Positions 1-10,504 of a DNA stretch of 64,000 nucleotides are shown here, piece by piece. Under the pieces are notes generated by a model. It made no database searches. It was not told the origin of the DNA and was given only the letters and a program-made list of their open reading frames with translations. Each line of letters starts with the position of its first letter. Positions within the stretch are counted from its first letter, which is position 1. Position numbers and translations under genes: made by a program. Source of the stretch: Stutzerimonas decontaminans (lineage in GTDB: Bacteria; Pseudomonadota; Gammaproteobacteria; Pseudomonadales; Pseudomonadaceae); NCBI RefSeq assembly GCF_000661915.1, contig NZ_CP007509.1, forward strand, positions 2,108,001-2,172,000, given 5' to 3'.

Positions 1-1
1 C

Positions 2-178
2 ATCAAGGCCGGTCGCGTGTGGACCAACTGCTACCACCTGTACCCGGCGCACGCGGCGTTCGGTGGCTACAAGAAGTCCGGCGTCGGCCGTGAAACCCAC
101 AAGATGATGCTCGACCACTATCAGCAGACCAAGAACCTGCTGATCAGCTACGACATCAACCCGCTGGGCTTCTTCTAA
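2..178 (+). CDS. exaC: ExaC-type NAD-dependent aldehyde dehydrogenase, C-terminal part only
   Basis: The window opens inside this gene; only the last 58 codons and the TAA are present. The visible end reads as an aldehyde dehydrogenase C-terminus: a VWTNCYH segment, then [13 protein letters not shown], which is the conserved GG-x-K-x-SG-x-GRE block of the superfamily, and a terminal LGFF as in ExaC/AcoD acetaldehyde dehydrogenases. Its likely job is to oxidise acetaldehyde, the product of the ethanolamine ammonia-lyase encoded just downstream, or of ethanol oxidation. It is 130 bases upstream of eutH on the same strand. The family is clear; the substrate is inferred from neighbours. Confidence 0.8.
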   Translation: MKAGRVWTNCYHLYPAHAAFGGYKKSGVGRETHKMMLDHYQQTKNLLISYDINPLGFF

Positions 179-187
179 CGCAGAACA

Positions 188-218
188 CCGGGGCTGGCTT
201 GCGTGCGTTCAGCCCCGG
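188..218 (+). terminator. hairpin between exaC and eutH
   Basis: CCGGGGCTG at 188-196 is the exact reverse complement of CAGCCCCGG at 210-218, giving a 9-bp GC-rich stem just after the exaC stop. There is no T-run behind it, so it may be a weak terminator or an mRNA-stabilising hairpin that sets different exaC and eut expression levels. Confidence 0.4.
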
Positions 219-308
219 CGCATCAAACTCCGTGATTCCTTCTCCAGCGGTAGCTGCCGCTGAGGATGGGTCTCTGGCGCCTGGTAAAAACAATAAAAGG
301 GCAAAGCA

Positions 309-1592
309 ATGGATCAGATCGGCAATTACGTCCTCTACGTCATCATGTTCTGCGCGGTCCTTGGGGCCTTCGCAGCCATTCGCGATAGCGAAAAAGGCCT
401 CGGCCGCGAGTTCATGGAGGGTATCCATGCCACGGGGCACATCTTCGTCCCGGCAGCCGGGATCATGGCCTCCATCCCTTACCTGACGGTATTGATCGAA
501 AGCGTGTTCGGACCGTTCTTCGATGCGCTGAACGCCGACCCGGCGCTGGCAGCGACGATGATCATCGCCTCGGACATGGGCGGCTACCACCTTGCCGCCG
601 CGCTCACTGAAAGCAAGGAAGCGCTGATCATGGCGCTGATCACCGGCTTCATGGGCGGCGCGACCATCGTCTTCTCGATCCCTATGGGTCTGGCCATGCT
701 CGACAAGCGTGACCACAAGTACATGGCGCTGGGCATCATGTCGGGCATCCTCAGTATCCCAGTCGGTGTGCTGATCGCCAGCGTCGTACTGATGCTGAGC
801 AACCCCGCGGTGCGCGAGGTGGTCGCCACCAACGGTGAGGCCACCTATCAGCTGGCAATGAGCCTTGGCGGTATCTTCGCCAACCTGTTGCCGATCATTG
901 TCTTCGTGGTGGCACTGGCAGCCGGTCTGCGCTTTCTGCCGGATCTGATGATCAAGGGCTTTATCGCCTTCGGACGCGGCCTTGATGCGATGATCAAACT
1001 GGTCCTGGTGTTCTCCATCGTCGAGTACTTCACGGGCTTCTTCACCGTGATCTTCGGGGGCTGGGGCTTCCACCCGATCATCGCCGACGCCGAGGATCAG
1101 ACCCGCGCGCTGGAGACGGCCGGCTACATCGGGATCATGCTGGCCGGTGCCTTTCCAATGGTCTACCTGCTGCGCAAGTACCTCGGTGGGCCGCTGGAAG
1201 CGCTCGGCGGCAGGGTCGGCCTGAGCGCCGTTGGCAGCGCCGGCATGCTGGCGACCATCGCCAATATCCTCGCGATGTTTCGTCTGGTGCGCTTCATGCC
1301 GCCGAAGGACAAGGTGATCAACATCGCCTTCGGCGTGTGCGCGGCCTTCCTGTTGGGCGATCACCTGTCGTTCACCGCCAACTTCCAGCCGACCATCATC
1401 CTACCGGTGCTGATCGGCAAGATCCTCGCCGGCTTCACTGCCGTGGGGCTTGCCTACTGGCTGTCGGTACCCAAGGCGCTGCAACTGGAACAGCAGGATC
1501 GCGCCGCCGGCATCATCGATGCGGATGAATATCCGGGCTCATCGCTACACGACGGCTCTCTGCCGATCCCGAAAGCCGCCGCCCACGCCTGA
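309..1592 (+). CDS. eutH: Ethanolamine permease EutH
   Basis: Inner-membrane uptake of ethanolamine. The 427-residue protein is hydrophobic throughout, with about ten membrane spans. It starts MDQIGNYVLYVIMFCAVLGA and carries the EutH-like GIHATGHIFVPAAGIMASIP and IIASDMGGYHLA segments. The length is close to the enterobacterial protein (about 408). It is followed by eutB and eutC on the same strand, so uptake and ammonia-lyase cleavage are one unit. No carboxysome-shell genes are near, and many pseudomonads use a different permease (Eat), so this is a microcompartment-free version with an EutH carrier. Start chosen at the ATG preceded by an AAGGG sequence. Confidence 0.9.
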   Translation: MDQIGNYVLYVIMFCAVLGAFAAIRDSEKGLGREFMEGIHATGHIFVPAAGIMASIPYLTVLIESVFGPFFDALNADPALAATMIIASDMGGYHLAAALTESKEALIMALITGFMGGATIVFSIPMGLAMLDKRDHKYMALGIMSGILSIPVGVLIASVVLMLSNPAVREVVATNGEATYQLAMSLGGIFANLLPIIVFVVALAAGLRFLPDLMIKGFIAFGRGLDAMIKLVLVFSIVEYFTGFFTVIFGGWGFHPIIADAEDQTRALETAGYIGIMLAGAFPMVYLLRKYLGGPLEALGGRVGLSAVGSAGMLATIANILAMFRLVRFMPPKDKVINIAFGVCAAFLLGDHLSFTANFQPTIILPVLIGKILAGFTAVGLAYWLSVPKALQLEQQDRAAGIIDADEYPGSSLHDGSLPIPKAAAHA

Positions 1593-1699
1593 ACCCCGAC
1601 GACCCCTAAAGCGGGCCACTGCTGCCGCAAGAGGCCTAACGCCCTCATCGGCAGCGTGCTCGCCGGGTCGCCGTTCACCCTGAAAACAGGAGCCCGACC

Positions 1700-3094
1700 A
1701 TGGCAACCTATTCCCACAGTATCGGTGGCCAGACCTGGCGTTTCGACAGCTTGCGCGAGGTGCTGGCCAAGGCCAGTCCGCTGCGTTCTGGCGACTGCCT
1801 GGCGGGCGTCGCTGCAACCAGCGACGCCGAACGCGCGGCAGCGCAGATGACCCTCGCCGATGTGCCGCTCAAGCAGTTTCTGCTCGAAGCGGTGATTCCC
1901 TATGAACGCGACGAAGTCACCCGACTGATCATCGACAGCCATGATGCCAGCGCCTTCGCCCCGGTCAGCCACCTGACCGTAGGCGGCCTGCGCGACTGGC
2001 TGCTGGGCGATCATGCCGACGAGGCCAGCCTGCGCGCCCTGGCCCCCGGCCTGACGCCAGAGATGGCGGCGGCGGTGTCGAAGATCATGCGTGTCCAGGA
2101 CTTGATATTGGTTGCGCAGAAGATTCGCGTGGTCACCCGCTTTCGCAACACGATGGGCCTGCGCGGCCACATGTCCACCCGCTTGCAACCCAACCATCCC
2201 ACCGATGATCCCGCAGGCATCGCCGCCAGCACGCTCGATGGCCTGCTCTACGGCAACGGCGATGCGATGATCGGCATCAACCCGGCGACCGACAGCATGG
2301 GCTCGATCTGCACCCTGCTGGAGATGCTCGATGCCGTCATCCAGCGCTACGAAATACCCACCCAGTCATGCGTGCTGACCCACGTTACGAGCTCCATCGC
2401 GGCCATTGAACGCGGCGCGCCGTTGGACTTGGTGTTCCAGTCCATCGCAGGCACCGAGGCGGCCAACGCCAGCTTCGGTATCAGCCTCAAGGTACTCCAG
2501 GAAGGTTACGAGGCCGGCCTGAGCCTCAAGCGCGGCACGCTCGGCAACAATCTGATGTATTTCGAGACGGGGCAGGGGAGCGCGCTGTCGGCCAACGCCC
2601 ATCACGATGTCGACCAGCAGACCTGCGAGGCCCGGGCCTATGCGGTGGCCCGTCATTTCAATCCCTTCCTGGTCAACACCGTGGTCGGCTTCATCGGCCC
2701 GGAGTATCTCTACAACGGCAAGCAGATCATCCGTGCCGGGCTGGAGGACCACTTCTGCGGCAAGCTGCTCGGCGTGCCAATGGGCTGCGACATCTGCTAC
2801 ACCAACCACGCCGAAGCCGACCAGGACGACATGGACATGCTGCTGACGCTGCTCGGTGCTGCCGGCATCAACTTCATCATGGGCATCCCTGGGTCGGACG
2901 ACGTGATGCTCAACTACCAGACCACTTCCTTTCATGACGCGCTCTACGCGCGCAAGGTGCTCGGTCTGCGTGCGGCACCGGAGTTCGAGCAATGGCTGGC
3001 GCACATGGGCATCTTCCAGCAGCACGACGGCCAACTGCGCCTGGGTAACGAGCTGCCATCCGCCTTCCGCCAGGCCCTGGCACAGCTTTCCTGA
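1700..3094 (+). CDS. eutB: Ethanolamine ammonia-lyase large subunit
   Basis: Catalytic subunit of the adenosylcobalamin-dependent enzyme that splits ethanolamine into acetaldehyde and ammonia. The 464-residue length fits the family (about 453 in E. coli). Recognisable family segments include [20 protein letters not shown] near residue 150, [13 protein letters not shown] near 190 and [18 protein letters not shown] near 240. An AGGAG box sits 9 bases before the ATG. It lies 107 bases after eutH and 26 bases before eutC, consistent with one operon. No reactivating factor (EutA) is present in the window. Confidence 0.95.
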   Translation: MATYSHSIGGQTWRFDSLREVLAKASPLRSGDCLAGVAATSDAERAAAQMTLADVPLKQFLLEAVIPYERDEVTRLIIDSHDASAFAPVSHLTVGGLRDWLLGDHADEASLRALAPGLTPEMAAAVSKIMRVQDLILVAQKIRVVTRFRNTMGLRGHMSTRLQPNHPTDDPAGIAASTLDGLLYGNGDAMIGINPATDSMGSICTLLEMLDAVIQRYEIPTQSCVLTHVTSSIAAIERGAPLDLVFQSIAGTEAANASFGISLKVLQEGYEAGLSLKRGTLGNNLMYFETGQGSALSANAHHDVDQQTCEARAYAVARHFNPFLVNTVVGFIGPEYLYNGKQIIRAGLEDHFCGKLLGVPMGCDICYTNHAEADQDDMDMLLTLLGAAGINFIMGIPGSDDVMLNYQTTSFHDALYARKVLGLRAAPEFEQWLAHMGIFQQHDGQLRLGNELPSAFRQALAQLS

Positions 3095-3120
3095 TTTCGC
3101 TCACTTATGCAGAGGTACGC

Positions 3121-3930
3121 ATGACCGATAACGCCCCTGCCACAGAGAACCCGTGGCAACAGTTGCGCCAGCTGACCCCCGCGCGCATCGCGCTGGGCCG
3201 TGCCGGCACCAGCCTGCCGACCGGCGCCCAGCTCGATTTCCAGTTCGCCCATGCCCAGGCACGCGACGCTGTGCACCTGCCATTCGACCACGCAGCCCTG
3301 CGTGAAGAACTGCACGCCCGGGGGCATGGCACGCTGCTGCTGCACAGTGCTGCCAGTGATCGCCACACCTACCTGCAGCGTCCTGACCTGGGCCGGCGTT
3401 TGGACGACGCGTCCGCTGCGCTGTTGGATGATCACGTCAAGCAACACGGGGGCGGCCATGACCTGGCCATCGTCATCGCCGATGGTTTGTCATCCCTTGC
3501 CGTCAGCCGCCACAGCCTGCCTTTTTTAACGCGCGTGCTCGAACAGGTGGCTGCCGAAGGCTGGTCGCTGGCGCCGATTACCCTCGTTGAGCAGGGCCGC
3601 GTGGCGGTGGCCGACGAAGTGGGCGAGCGGCTTGGGGCGAAGATGACGGTGATTCTGATCGGCGAACGGCCCGGGCTCAGCTCGCCTGACAGCCTCGGCC
3701 TGTACTTCACGTGGGCCCCACGCGTTGGTCTCAACGATGCCTACCGCAACTGCATCTCCAATGTCCGTCTGGAGGGTCTGAGCTACGGCATGGCCGCCTT
3801 CCGTCTGATGTACCTGATGCGCGAAGCCTGCCGGCGGCAACTGTCCGGTGTCGATCTCAAGGACGAAGCCCAGGTGCCTACTCTGGATAAACAAGGGCCC
3901 GGCAACTTCCTGCTGCCAGACCTGGCCTGA
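3121..3930 (+). CDS. eutC: Ethanolamine ammonia-lyase small subunit
   Basis: Small subunit that completes the cobalamin site of EutBC. The 269-residue product has the family segments near residue 115 ([15 protein letters not shown]), near 178 ([15 protein letters not shown]) and NCISNVR near 205. Its N-terminus is shorter than in the E. coli protein (295). It is preceded by an AGAGG box and ends the eutH-eutB-eutC run; the next gene is about 390 bases away. Confidence 0.95.
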   Translation: MTDNAPATENPWQQLRQLTPARIALGRAGTSLPTGAQLDFQFAHAQARDAVHLPFDHAALREELHARGHGTLLLHSAASDRHTYLQRPDLGRRLDDASAALLDDHVKQHGGGHDLAIVIADGLSSLAVSRHSLPFLTRVLEQVAAEGWSLAPITLVEQGRVAVADEVGERLGAKMTVILIGERPGLSSPDSLGLYFTWAPRVGLNDAYRNCISNVRLEGLSYGMAAFRLMYLMREACRRQLSGVDLKDEAQVPTLDKQGPGNFLLPDLA

Positions 3931-4319
3931 AAGAGGATGCACCGGTAGGTAAACAGAAAGAACGGAGCGGCGAAGGGCACCGTGAAACGCGGGTTCGCCT
4001 TTCGAGCCTCGGAGCCCTGCCGCGGTATAGGGCACCATTGACGAGTTCGTGTTGCTCGGACGCACCAGTTTCGTGGCGCTCCAAGCATCGACAACCCTCG
4101 GTTTCGCTCGATGTCCTCACCCCATCGAGACGTACCGTCCGGAACACGGGCTGCTCCATCCGTATGGAGCGTGATACCGATACATTTACCTCGCAGCGCC
4201 CATGAGCAGATCGCCGGTCTTGGAGTAATGTGGGCGTGCTAGGCTTGGGCTTGGCTGCGTTGCCTGCCTATACGAACAATTACGCACGGCCCGACTCGGC
4301 GCCTGGTTTGGAGTCCCGC
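3931..4319. other. intergenic region between eutC and the AcoR-type gene, with an inverted repeat
   Basis: I see no gene here. GCTCCAT at 4153-4159 and ATGGAGC at 4164-4170 form a perfect 7-bp dyad around CCGT, possibly an operator or a short RNA hairpin upstream of the activator gene. I looked for a -24/-12 promoter and found none that fits. Confidence 0.3.
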
Positions 4320-6233
<1,914 letters not shown>

Positions 6234-6329
6234 TGTCTTGACTACGACTCAGTGCTTTCGGTGGCCCGGAGCGCATGGCCGCCCGGTCCACCTAGGATCT
6301 GGGGCTGGTCGTCGCTCGACCAAATAACA

Positions 6330-6353
6330 AGAACCCCGCCGGGGCGGGGTTCT
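6330..6353. terminator. bidirectional terminator
   Basis: AGAACCCCGCC and GGCGGGGTTCT form a near-perfect hairpin between the converging activator gene and aldehyde dehydrogenase gene. Confidence 0.75.
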
Positions 6354-6370
6354 GGATTACCGCAACTCAC

Positions 6371-7807
6371 TCAGCTTTGTAGGTACACCGCATGAGTATG
6401 GGTGTACTCATAAAGGCCGTGCTTTCCGTCCGCACCGCCGATGCCGGACTTGCGCACCCCGGCGTGGTAGCCCTGCATCGCCTCGAAGTTCTCGCGATTG
6501 ATGTAGGTCTCGCCGAAATCCAGGCCGGCGGCTGCCTTCATCGCGATAGAGAGGTCGCGCGTGTAGATCGAGGATGTCAGGCCGTACTCGCAGTCGTTGG
6601 CCATGGCGATGGCTTCGTCGAGATCGTCGATGATCTGGATTGGGAGCACCGGGCCGAAGATCTCCTGGCGCATGATTTCCATGTCATGTGAGCAATTGGC
6701 AAGGATGGTTGGCTGATAGTGGAAGCCCTGGCCGAGATCGGCCACGGCACCGCCAGTGATCAGATGAGCGCCTTGGTTCTGGGCGGTCCGTACCATCTGC
6801 TCGACCTTGCGCAGGCCGGCCTCGTTGATCAACGGGCCCATTTCCACATCCGCTTGGGCAATAGGGTCGCCATAGCGGGTTTCGGCCATGGCCCCGGCGA
6901 TGCGTTCGATGAACTGATCGGCCACGCCGCGCTGAACATAGACGCGCTCTGCGCAGTTGCAGACCTGGCCTGTGTTAATAATTCGGGAGGCGCGAATAGC
7001 CGTCACGGCCAGTTCGAGATCGGCGTCGTTCATCACGATGGCCGGGGCCTTGCCGCCCAGCTCCAGGTTGAGCTTGGTGACGTTGGGCGCTGCTGCGGCC
7101 ATGATCCGTGAGCCGGTGCCGACGCTGCCGGTAAAGCTGATCATGTCGATGCCGCTGCTGGTTGTCAGGGCGCTGCCCACGCCGGCGCCACTGCCGCAGA
7201 CCACGTTGAACACGCCATTGGGCAGGTCGGTCTCGGCCACCAGCTTGGCGAATTCGAAGCAGTTGTTCGGCGTTTCCTCGCTGGGCTTGATGACGATGGT
7301 GTTGCCGGTGACCAGTGCGGGCGCCATCTTCCGGGCGATCAGGAAGAACGGGAAGTTCCACGGCAGAATGCCGGCGACCACGCCCAGCGGCTTGCGGAAC
7401 AGGAAGATGTTCTCGCCAGGGCGGTCGCTGGTGATGATTTCCCCCTCGATACGTCTCGCCCACTCGGCCATGTAATCCATGTAATCGGCCGTGAAATTCA
7501 CCTCCACCAGCGCCAGGCTCTGGATCTTGCCTTGCTCTTCGGTGATGACGCGGGCCAGGCGTTCGGCGTTCTGCCGAATCTTGCTGGCGATGGTGCGCAG
7601 ATAGCCGGCGCGCTCGTTCGCAGGCTTGTTCGCCCAGTCTTTCTGCGCCGTGCGGGCGGCCGCGATGGCGCGCTCGACGGTGGCCGAATCGGACTCCGGG
7701 ACGCGTGAGAGCAGGGCGCCAGTGGCCGGGTTGCGCACCTCGACGAGGTTGTCGCAAGCGACAAAGCTGCCGTCGATATAGTTCTGATAGGTGATTGCGT
7801 CAGTCAT
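6371..7807 (-). CDS. NAD-dependent aldehyde dehydrogenase, AldA-like
   Basis: Oxidises an aldehyde to the acid with NAD. At 478 residues it is full length. It has the cofactor-region ILPWNFPFFL, the general-base segment LELGGKAP near residue 250 and the catalytic cysteine in GQVCNCAERVYV near residue 285. That last segment matches AldA (lactaldehyde/glycolaldehyde dehydrogenase) more than class-1 enzymes. It is second in an operon, 16 bases after the quinohemoprotein alcohol dehydrogenase, so it probably consumes the aldehyde that enzyme makes in the periplasm after uptake. Confidence 0.88.
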   Translation of the reverse strand: MTDAITYQNYIDGSFVACDNLVEVRNPATGALLSRVPESDSATVERAIAAARTAQKDWANKPANERAGYLRTIASKIRQNAERLARVITEEQGKIQSLALVEVNFTADYMDYMAEWARRIEGEIITSDRPGENIFLFRKPLGVVAGILPWNFPFFLIARKMAPALVTGNTIVIKPSEETPNNCFEFAKLVAETDLPNGVFNVVCGSGAGVGSALTTSSGIDMISFTGSVGTGSRIMAAAAPNVTKLNLELGGKAPAIVMNDADLELAVTAIRASRIINTGQVCNCAERVYVQRGVADQFIERIAGAMAETRYGDPIAQADVEMGPLINEAGLRKVEQMVRTAQNQGAHLITGGAVADLGQGFHYQPTILANCSHDMEIMRQEIFGPVLPIQIIDDLDEAIAMANDCEYGLTSSIYTRDLSIAMKAAAGLDFGETYINRENFEAMQGYHAGVRKSGIGGADGKHGLYEYTHTHAVYLQS

Positions 7808-7823
7808 GTCGATCTCCTGGTGC

Positions 7824-9980
7824 TCAGTTGCTGGCCGTTTTTTGGGTGGGCTGCGGCAGGTCGTCCGGGCCGTGTTCGAGACGGTCGTGGGCGCGCTTGA
7901 TCAGGTACTGGTGGATCTGCTCCATCTGTTCGCGATCGAACGCCTCGGCGAAGGAGGGCATGCCATCGGGAATGCGCGCGCCATGGAGGATGCCGAGGAA
8001 TTGCTTGTGCGTTTCCGGCGTCAGCATGCGCAGATCCGGCAGCACGCCGCCGCTGACCGCATGAATACCGTGGCACTGCGAGCAGTAACCGTCATACAGC
8101 TTGGCGCCGGCTTCGACCGTCGCAGCATCGGCCGTCAGCGGTGGCGGCTCGGGGGCGTCTTTGCGCGGTGCCGGCTCCTGCAGTTCAGCCGTGCCGCCGA
8201 GCTTGTAGGTCAGCACCTGTGCGTAGGGCTGCACCCCGGCGCGCAGCGAGAGGGCGCCGGCAAAGGTGGAGAACGCACCGCCCCAGCCCGCCATGAAGGT
8301 CACGTACTGCTCGCCGTCCACGCTGTAGGTGATGGGTGCGGCCATTACGCCGCTGGCGGCCGGCTGCTCCCAGAGCTTGTCGCCATTGTCGGCCGCGTAG
8401 GCGATGACCCGCCCGTCGGCGCTGCCTTCGAACACCAGGTTGCCGGCGGTGCTCAGGGTGCCGCCGTTGAAGATGGTGACGTAGGGCACTTCCCAAGCCT
8501 GCTCTTGCTTGACCGGGTCCCAGGCGATCAGCTTGCCGGACCAGGTGTCGGCGTATTTGCCCAGGCCTTCAGGATCCTCGGGCATCATCCCGGTCTTCAG
8601 ACCCAGCTGGTACATGCTCTTGAACTTGTTGCGCGCAGGCGCATCAGGTACGTGCTCATACCAGGCGGACATGATGTGCGCGGGGATGTAGACCAGCCCG
8701 GTGTTCGGGTTATAGGACATCGGGTGCCAGTCATGCGCCCCCCAGAAGCCCGGCTGGACCAGCTTGGCCTTCTTCTCACCCTTCCAGTAGGCCGCGGCTT
8801 CATCATCGACGATGGGGCGACCGGTCTTCAGATCGACGCCCTTGGCCCAGTTGATCGGCACGATGTTTTCGGCGGAGAGCAGTTCGCCAGTGGCGCGATC
8901 GATGACGTAGAAGAAGCCGTTCTTCGGTGCCTGCATCAGCACCTTGCGCTGTTTGCCCTCGATTTCTAGATCAGCCAGGATCATGTGCTGGGTGGCGGTG
9001 TAATCCCAGGCATCGCCCGGCGTGGTCTGGTAGTGCCAGACGTATTCGCCGGTGTCGGCGTTGACCGCGACGATGGAAGACAGGAACAGGTTGTCGCCCT
9101 TGCCCTCGCTGCGCCAGATCGGATCCCACAGCGAGCCGTTGCCGACACCGATGTAGAGCAGGTTCAGCTCCGGGTCGTAGGCGAAGGAGTCCCAGGCGGT
9201 ACCGCCGCCGCCCTGCTCGACGAACGCGCGGCCATGCCAGGTCTTCTTGGCGATCTCCATACCCTTGCCTTCGACCGGCTTGTCCGGGTCGCCGGGTACG
9301 GTGAAGAAGCGCCAGGCCTGATCGCCGGTTTCGGCATCGTAGGCGGTGACGTAGCCGCGCACGCCGAACTCGGCGCCGCCGTTGCCGATCACCACCTTGC
9401 CGTTGACGACGCGTGGCGCACCCGTGATGGAGTAGCTGCGTTCCTTGTCGTAGCGGGTGTCGACCGACCAGACGCGCTCTCCGGTCTTGGCGTCGATGGC
9501 TTCAAGGCGACCGTCGAGCACGCCGACGTAGACTTTGCCTTTCCACACGGCGACGCCGCGGTTGATCGCATCGCAGCAGGCCTCACCGGCGCGGGAACGG
9601 TCGGACTTGGGGTCGTATTTCCAGATTTCCTTGCCGGTGCGTGCATCCAGTGCATAGACGATGGAGAAGGGGCCGGTGGTGTACATCACCCCGTCGACCA
9701 CGATGGGTGTGGCTTCCACGCCGCGATCGATGTCCAGCTTGTAGCTCCAGGCCAGACCGAGTTTGTCGACGTTTTCGTCGGTGATGTTCTTCAGTGGGCT
9801 GTAGCGCTGCTCGCCGTAGTCGCGACCGTGGCTCATCCAGTTGCCGGGTTCTGCGTCGGCATTGGCGATGCGCTGGCCGTCTACATCGGCGGCGTGCAGC
9901 GGAAGGGACAGTAGCGCGGCAAGGCTGGCGCCAAGCAGAGCGGTGGGCCGTCGGCCCGAATAGGGATCGAACTGATTCAT
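7824..9980 (-). CDS. PQQ- and haem c-dependent alcohol dehydrogenase (type II quinohemoprotein)
   Basis: Periplasmic oxidation of alcohols to aldehydes, passing electrons from PQQ to an internal haem. The 718-residue product starts with a signal peptide (cut predicted after LPLHA), followed by an eight-bladed propeller domain with tryptophan-docking repeats (for example DARTGKEIWKY and DAKTGERVWSV). The adjacent cysteine pair of PQQ dehydrogenases is in GEACCDAINRG near residue 134. A C-terminal cytochrome c domain carries CSQCH near residue 650. The fused haem domain separates it from ExaA-type ethanol dehydrogenase. It is driven by a consensus -24/-12 promoter 59 bases upstream, and it diverges from a PqqU-like receptor. 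Calcium or a lanthanide could be the metal; I did not resolve the deciding residue. Confidence 0.93.
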   Translation of the reverse strand: MNQFDPYSGRRPTALLGASLAALLSLPLHAADVDGQRIANADAEPGNWMSHGRDYGEQRYSPLKNITDENVDKLGLAWSYKLDIDRGVEATPIVVDGVMYTTGPFSIVYALDARTGKEIWKYDPKSDRSRAGEACCDAINRGVAVWKGKVYVGVLDGRLEAIDAKTGERVWSVDTRYDKERSYSITGAPRVVNGKVVIGNGGAEFGVRGYVTAYDAETGDQAWRFFTVPGDPDKPVEGKGMEIAKKTWHGRAFVEQGGGGTAWDSFAYDPELNLLYIGVGNGSLWDPIWRSEGKGDNLFLSSIVAVNADTGEYVWHYQTTPGDAWDYTATQHMILADLEIEGKQRKVLMQAPKNGFFYVIDRATGELLSAENIVPINWAKGVDLKTGRPIVDDEAAAYWKGEKKAKLVQPGFWGAHDWHPMSYNPNTGLVYIPAHIMSAWYEHVPDAPARNKFKSMYQLGLKTGMMPEDPEGLGKYADTWSGKLIAWDPVKQEQAWEVPYVTIFNGGTLSTAGNLVFEGSADGRVIAYAADNGDKLWEQPAASGVMAAPITYSVDGEQYVTFMAGWGGAFSTFAGALSLRAGVQPYAQVLTYKLGGTAELQEPAPRKDAPEPPPLTADAATVEAGAKLYDGYCSQCHGIHAVSGGVLPDLRMLTPETHKQFLGILHGARIPDGMPSFAEAFDREQMEQIHQYLIKRAHDRLEHGPDDLPQPTQKTASN

Positions 9981-10038
9981 CGAAGGCTCTCTCTTGTTAT
10001 TGGCTATGGCCGCCCCGCAGGGCAGTTAAACCGGAGAG

Positions 10039-10054
10039 AGCAACCGCTGTGCCA
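10039..10054 (-). promoter_or_regulatory. sigma54 (-24/-12) promoter of the alcohol dehydrogenase operon
   Basis: Read on the minus strand the site is TGGCACAGCGGTTGCT, a full match to TGGCAC-N5-TTGCW with GG and GC correctly spaced. Transcription would begin about 12 bases downstream, leaving a leader of roughly 50 bases before the start at 9980. Confidence 0.8.
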
Positions 10055-10129
10055 GGCGTTCCAATTTGGCGGCAAAGCTAGCACTGGCGCTGGCTGACGC
10101 GATCCAGGTCGTCCACGGTTGGTGCGGTC

Positions 10130-10181
10130 TGTCGCACCTGGACCGTTGCACGGCTGCGACAACTGTCGCGTCTTGGCGACA
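10130..10181. promoter_or_regulatory. TGTCGC/GCGACA dyads, candidate enhancer for the sigma54 activator
   Basis: Two dyads built from the same half-site: TGTCGC 10130-10135 with GCGACA 10156-10161, and the tighter TGTCGC 10164-10169, six bases, GCGACA 10176-10181. They lie about 110 bases from the minus-strand -24/-12 site and 143 bases from the plus-strand one, a normal distance for an upstream activating sequence. The protein that binds is inferred. Confidence 0.6.
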
Positions 10182-10323
10182 GGGCAAAGGACGCACCCAG
10201 GCCGCGCGATCACCATCTGTATGCGGAGCGGCGATTCAGAAGGCACTGCCGGAACAGCAGGACAGCGGGCTGAGGGCTGTTTCGGGGGCATGAATGGTAA
10301 ACGGTGAAGTCGTCCGGCTCGCT

Positions 10324-10339
10324 TGGCATGTGCGTTGCC
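10324..10339 (+). promoter_or_regulatory. sigma54 (-24/-12) promoter of the TonB receptor gene
   Basis: TGGCATGTGCGTTGCC matches TGGCAC-N5-TTGCW except for T at the sixth position and C at the last. GG and GC spacing is exact. It is 165 bases before the receptor start at 10505. Confidence 0.6.
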
Positions 10340-10504
10340 TTGATGACGCTAAGGGAGGATTTCCCGCTTCCGGTCGTTTCTGTACTTTGAAATACGTGTG
10401 CCGGAGCGCTGGGCTCCAAGGCTGCCCAATCGCGTCCTCTGGTCAGGCTCTTTTCAACAGAGGTCGGTGACAGCATCGTCACTCAATAACAACAAGGCTC
10501 AATC

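Noticed and set aside
181..308. Sigma54 promoter before eutH
   Set aside because: GG and GC elements could not be placed with the required spacing.
156..1364. Long minus-strand open frame opposite eutH, and similar long antisense frames opposite the alcohol dehydrogenase and rpsA
   Set aside because: Histidine/arginine/glutamine-rich shadow products without family motifs, opposite clearly recognised genes in GC-rich DNA.
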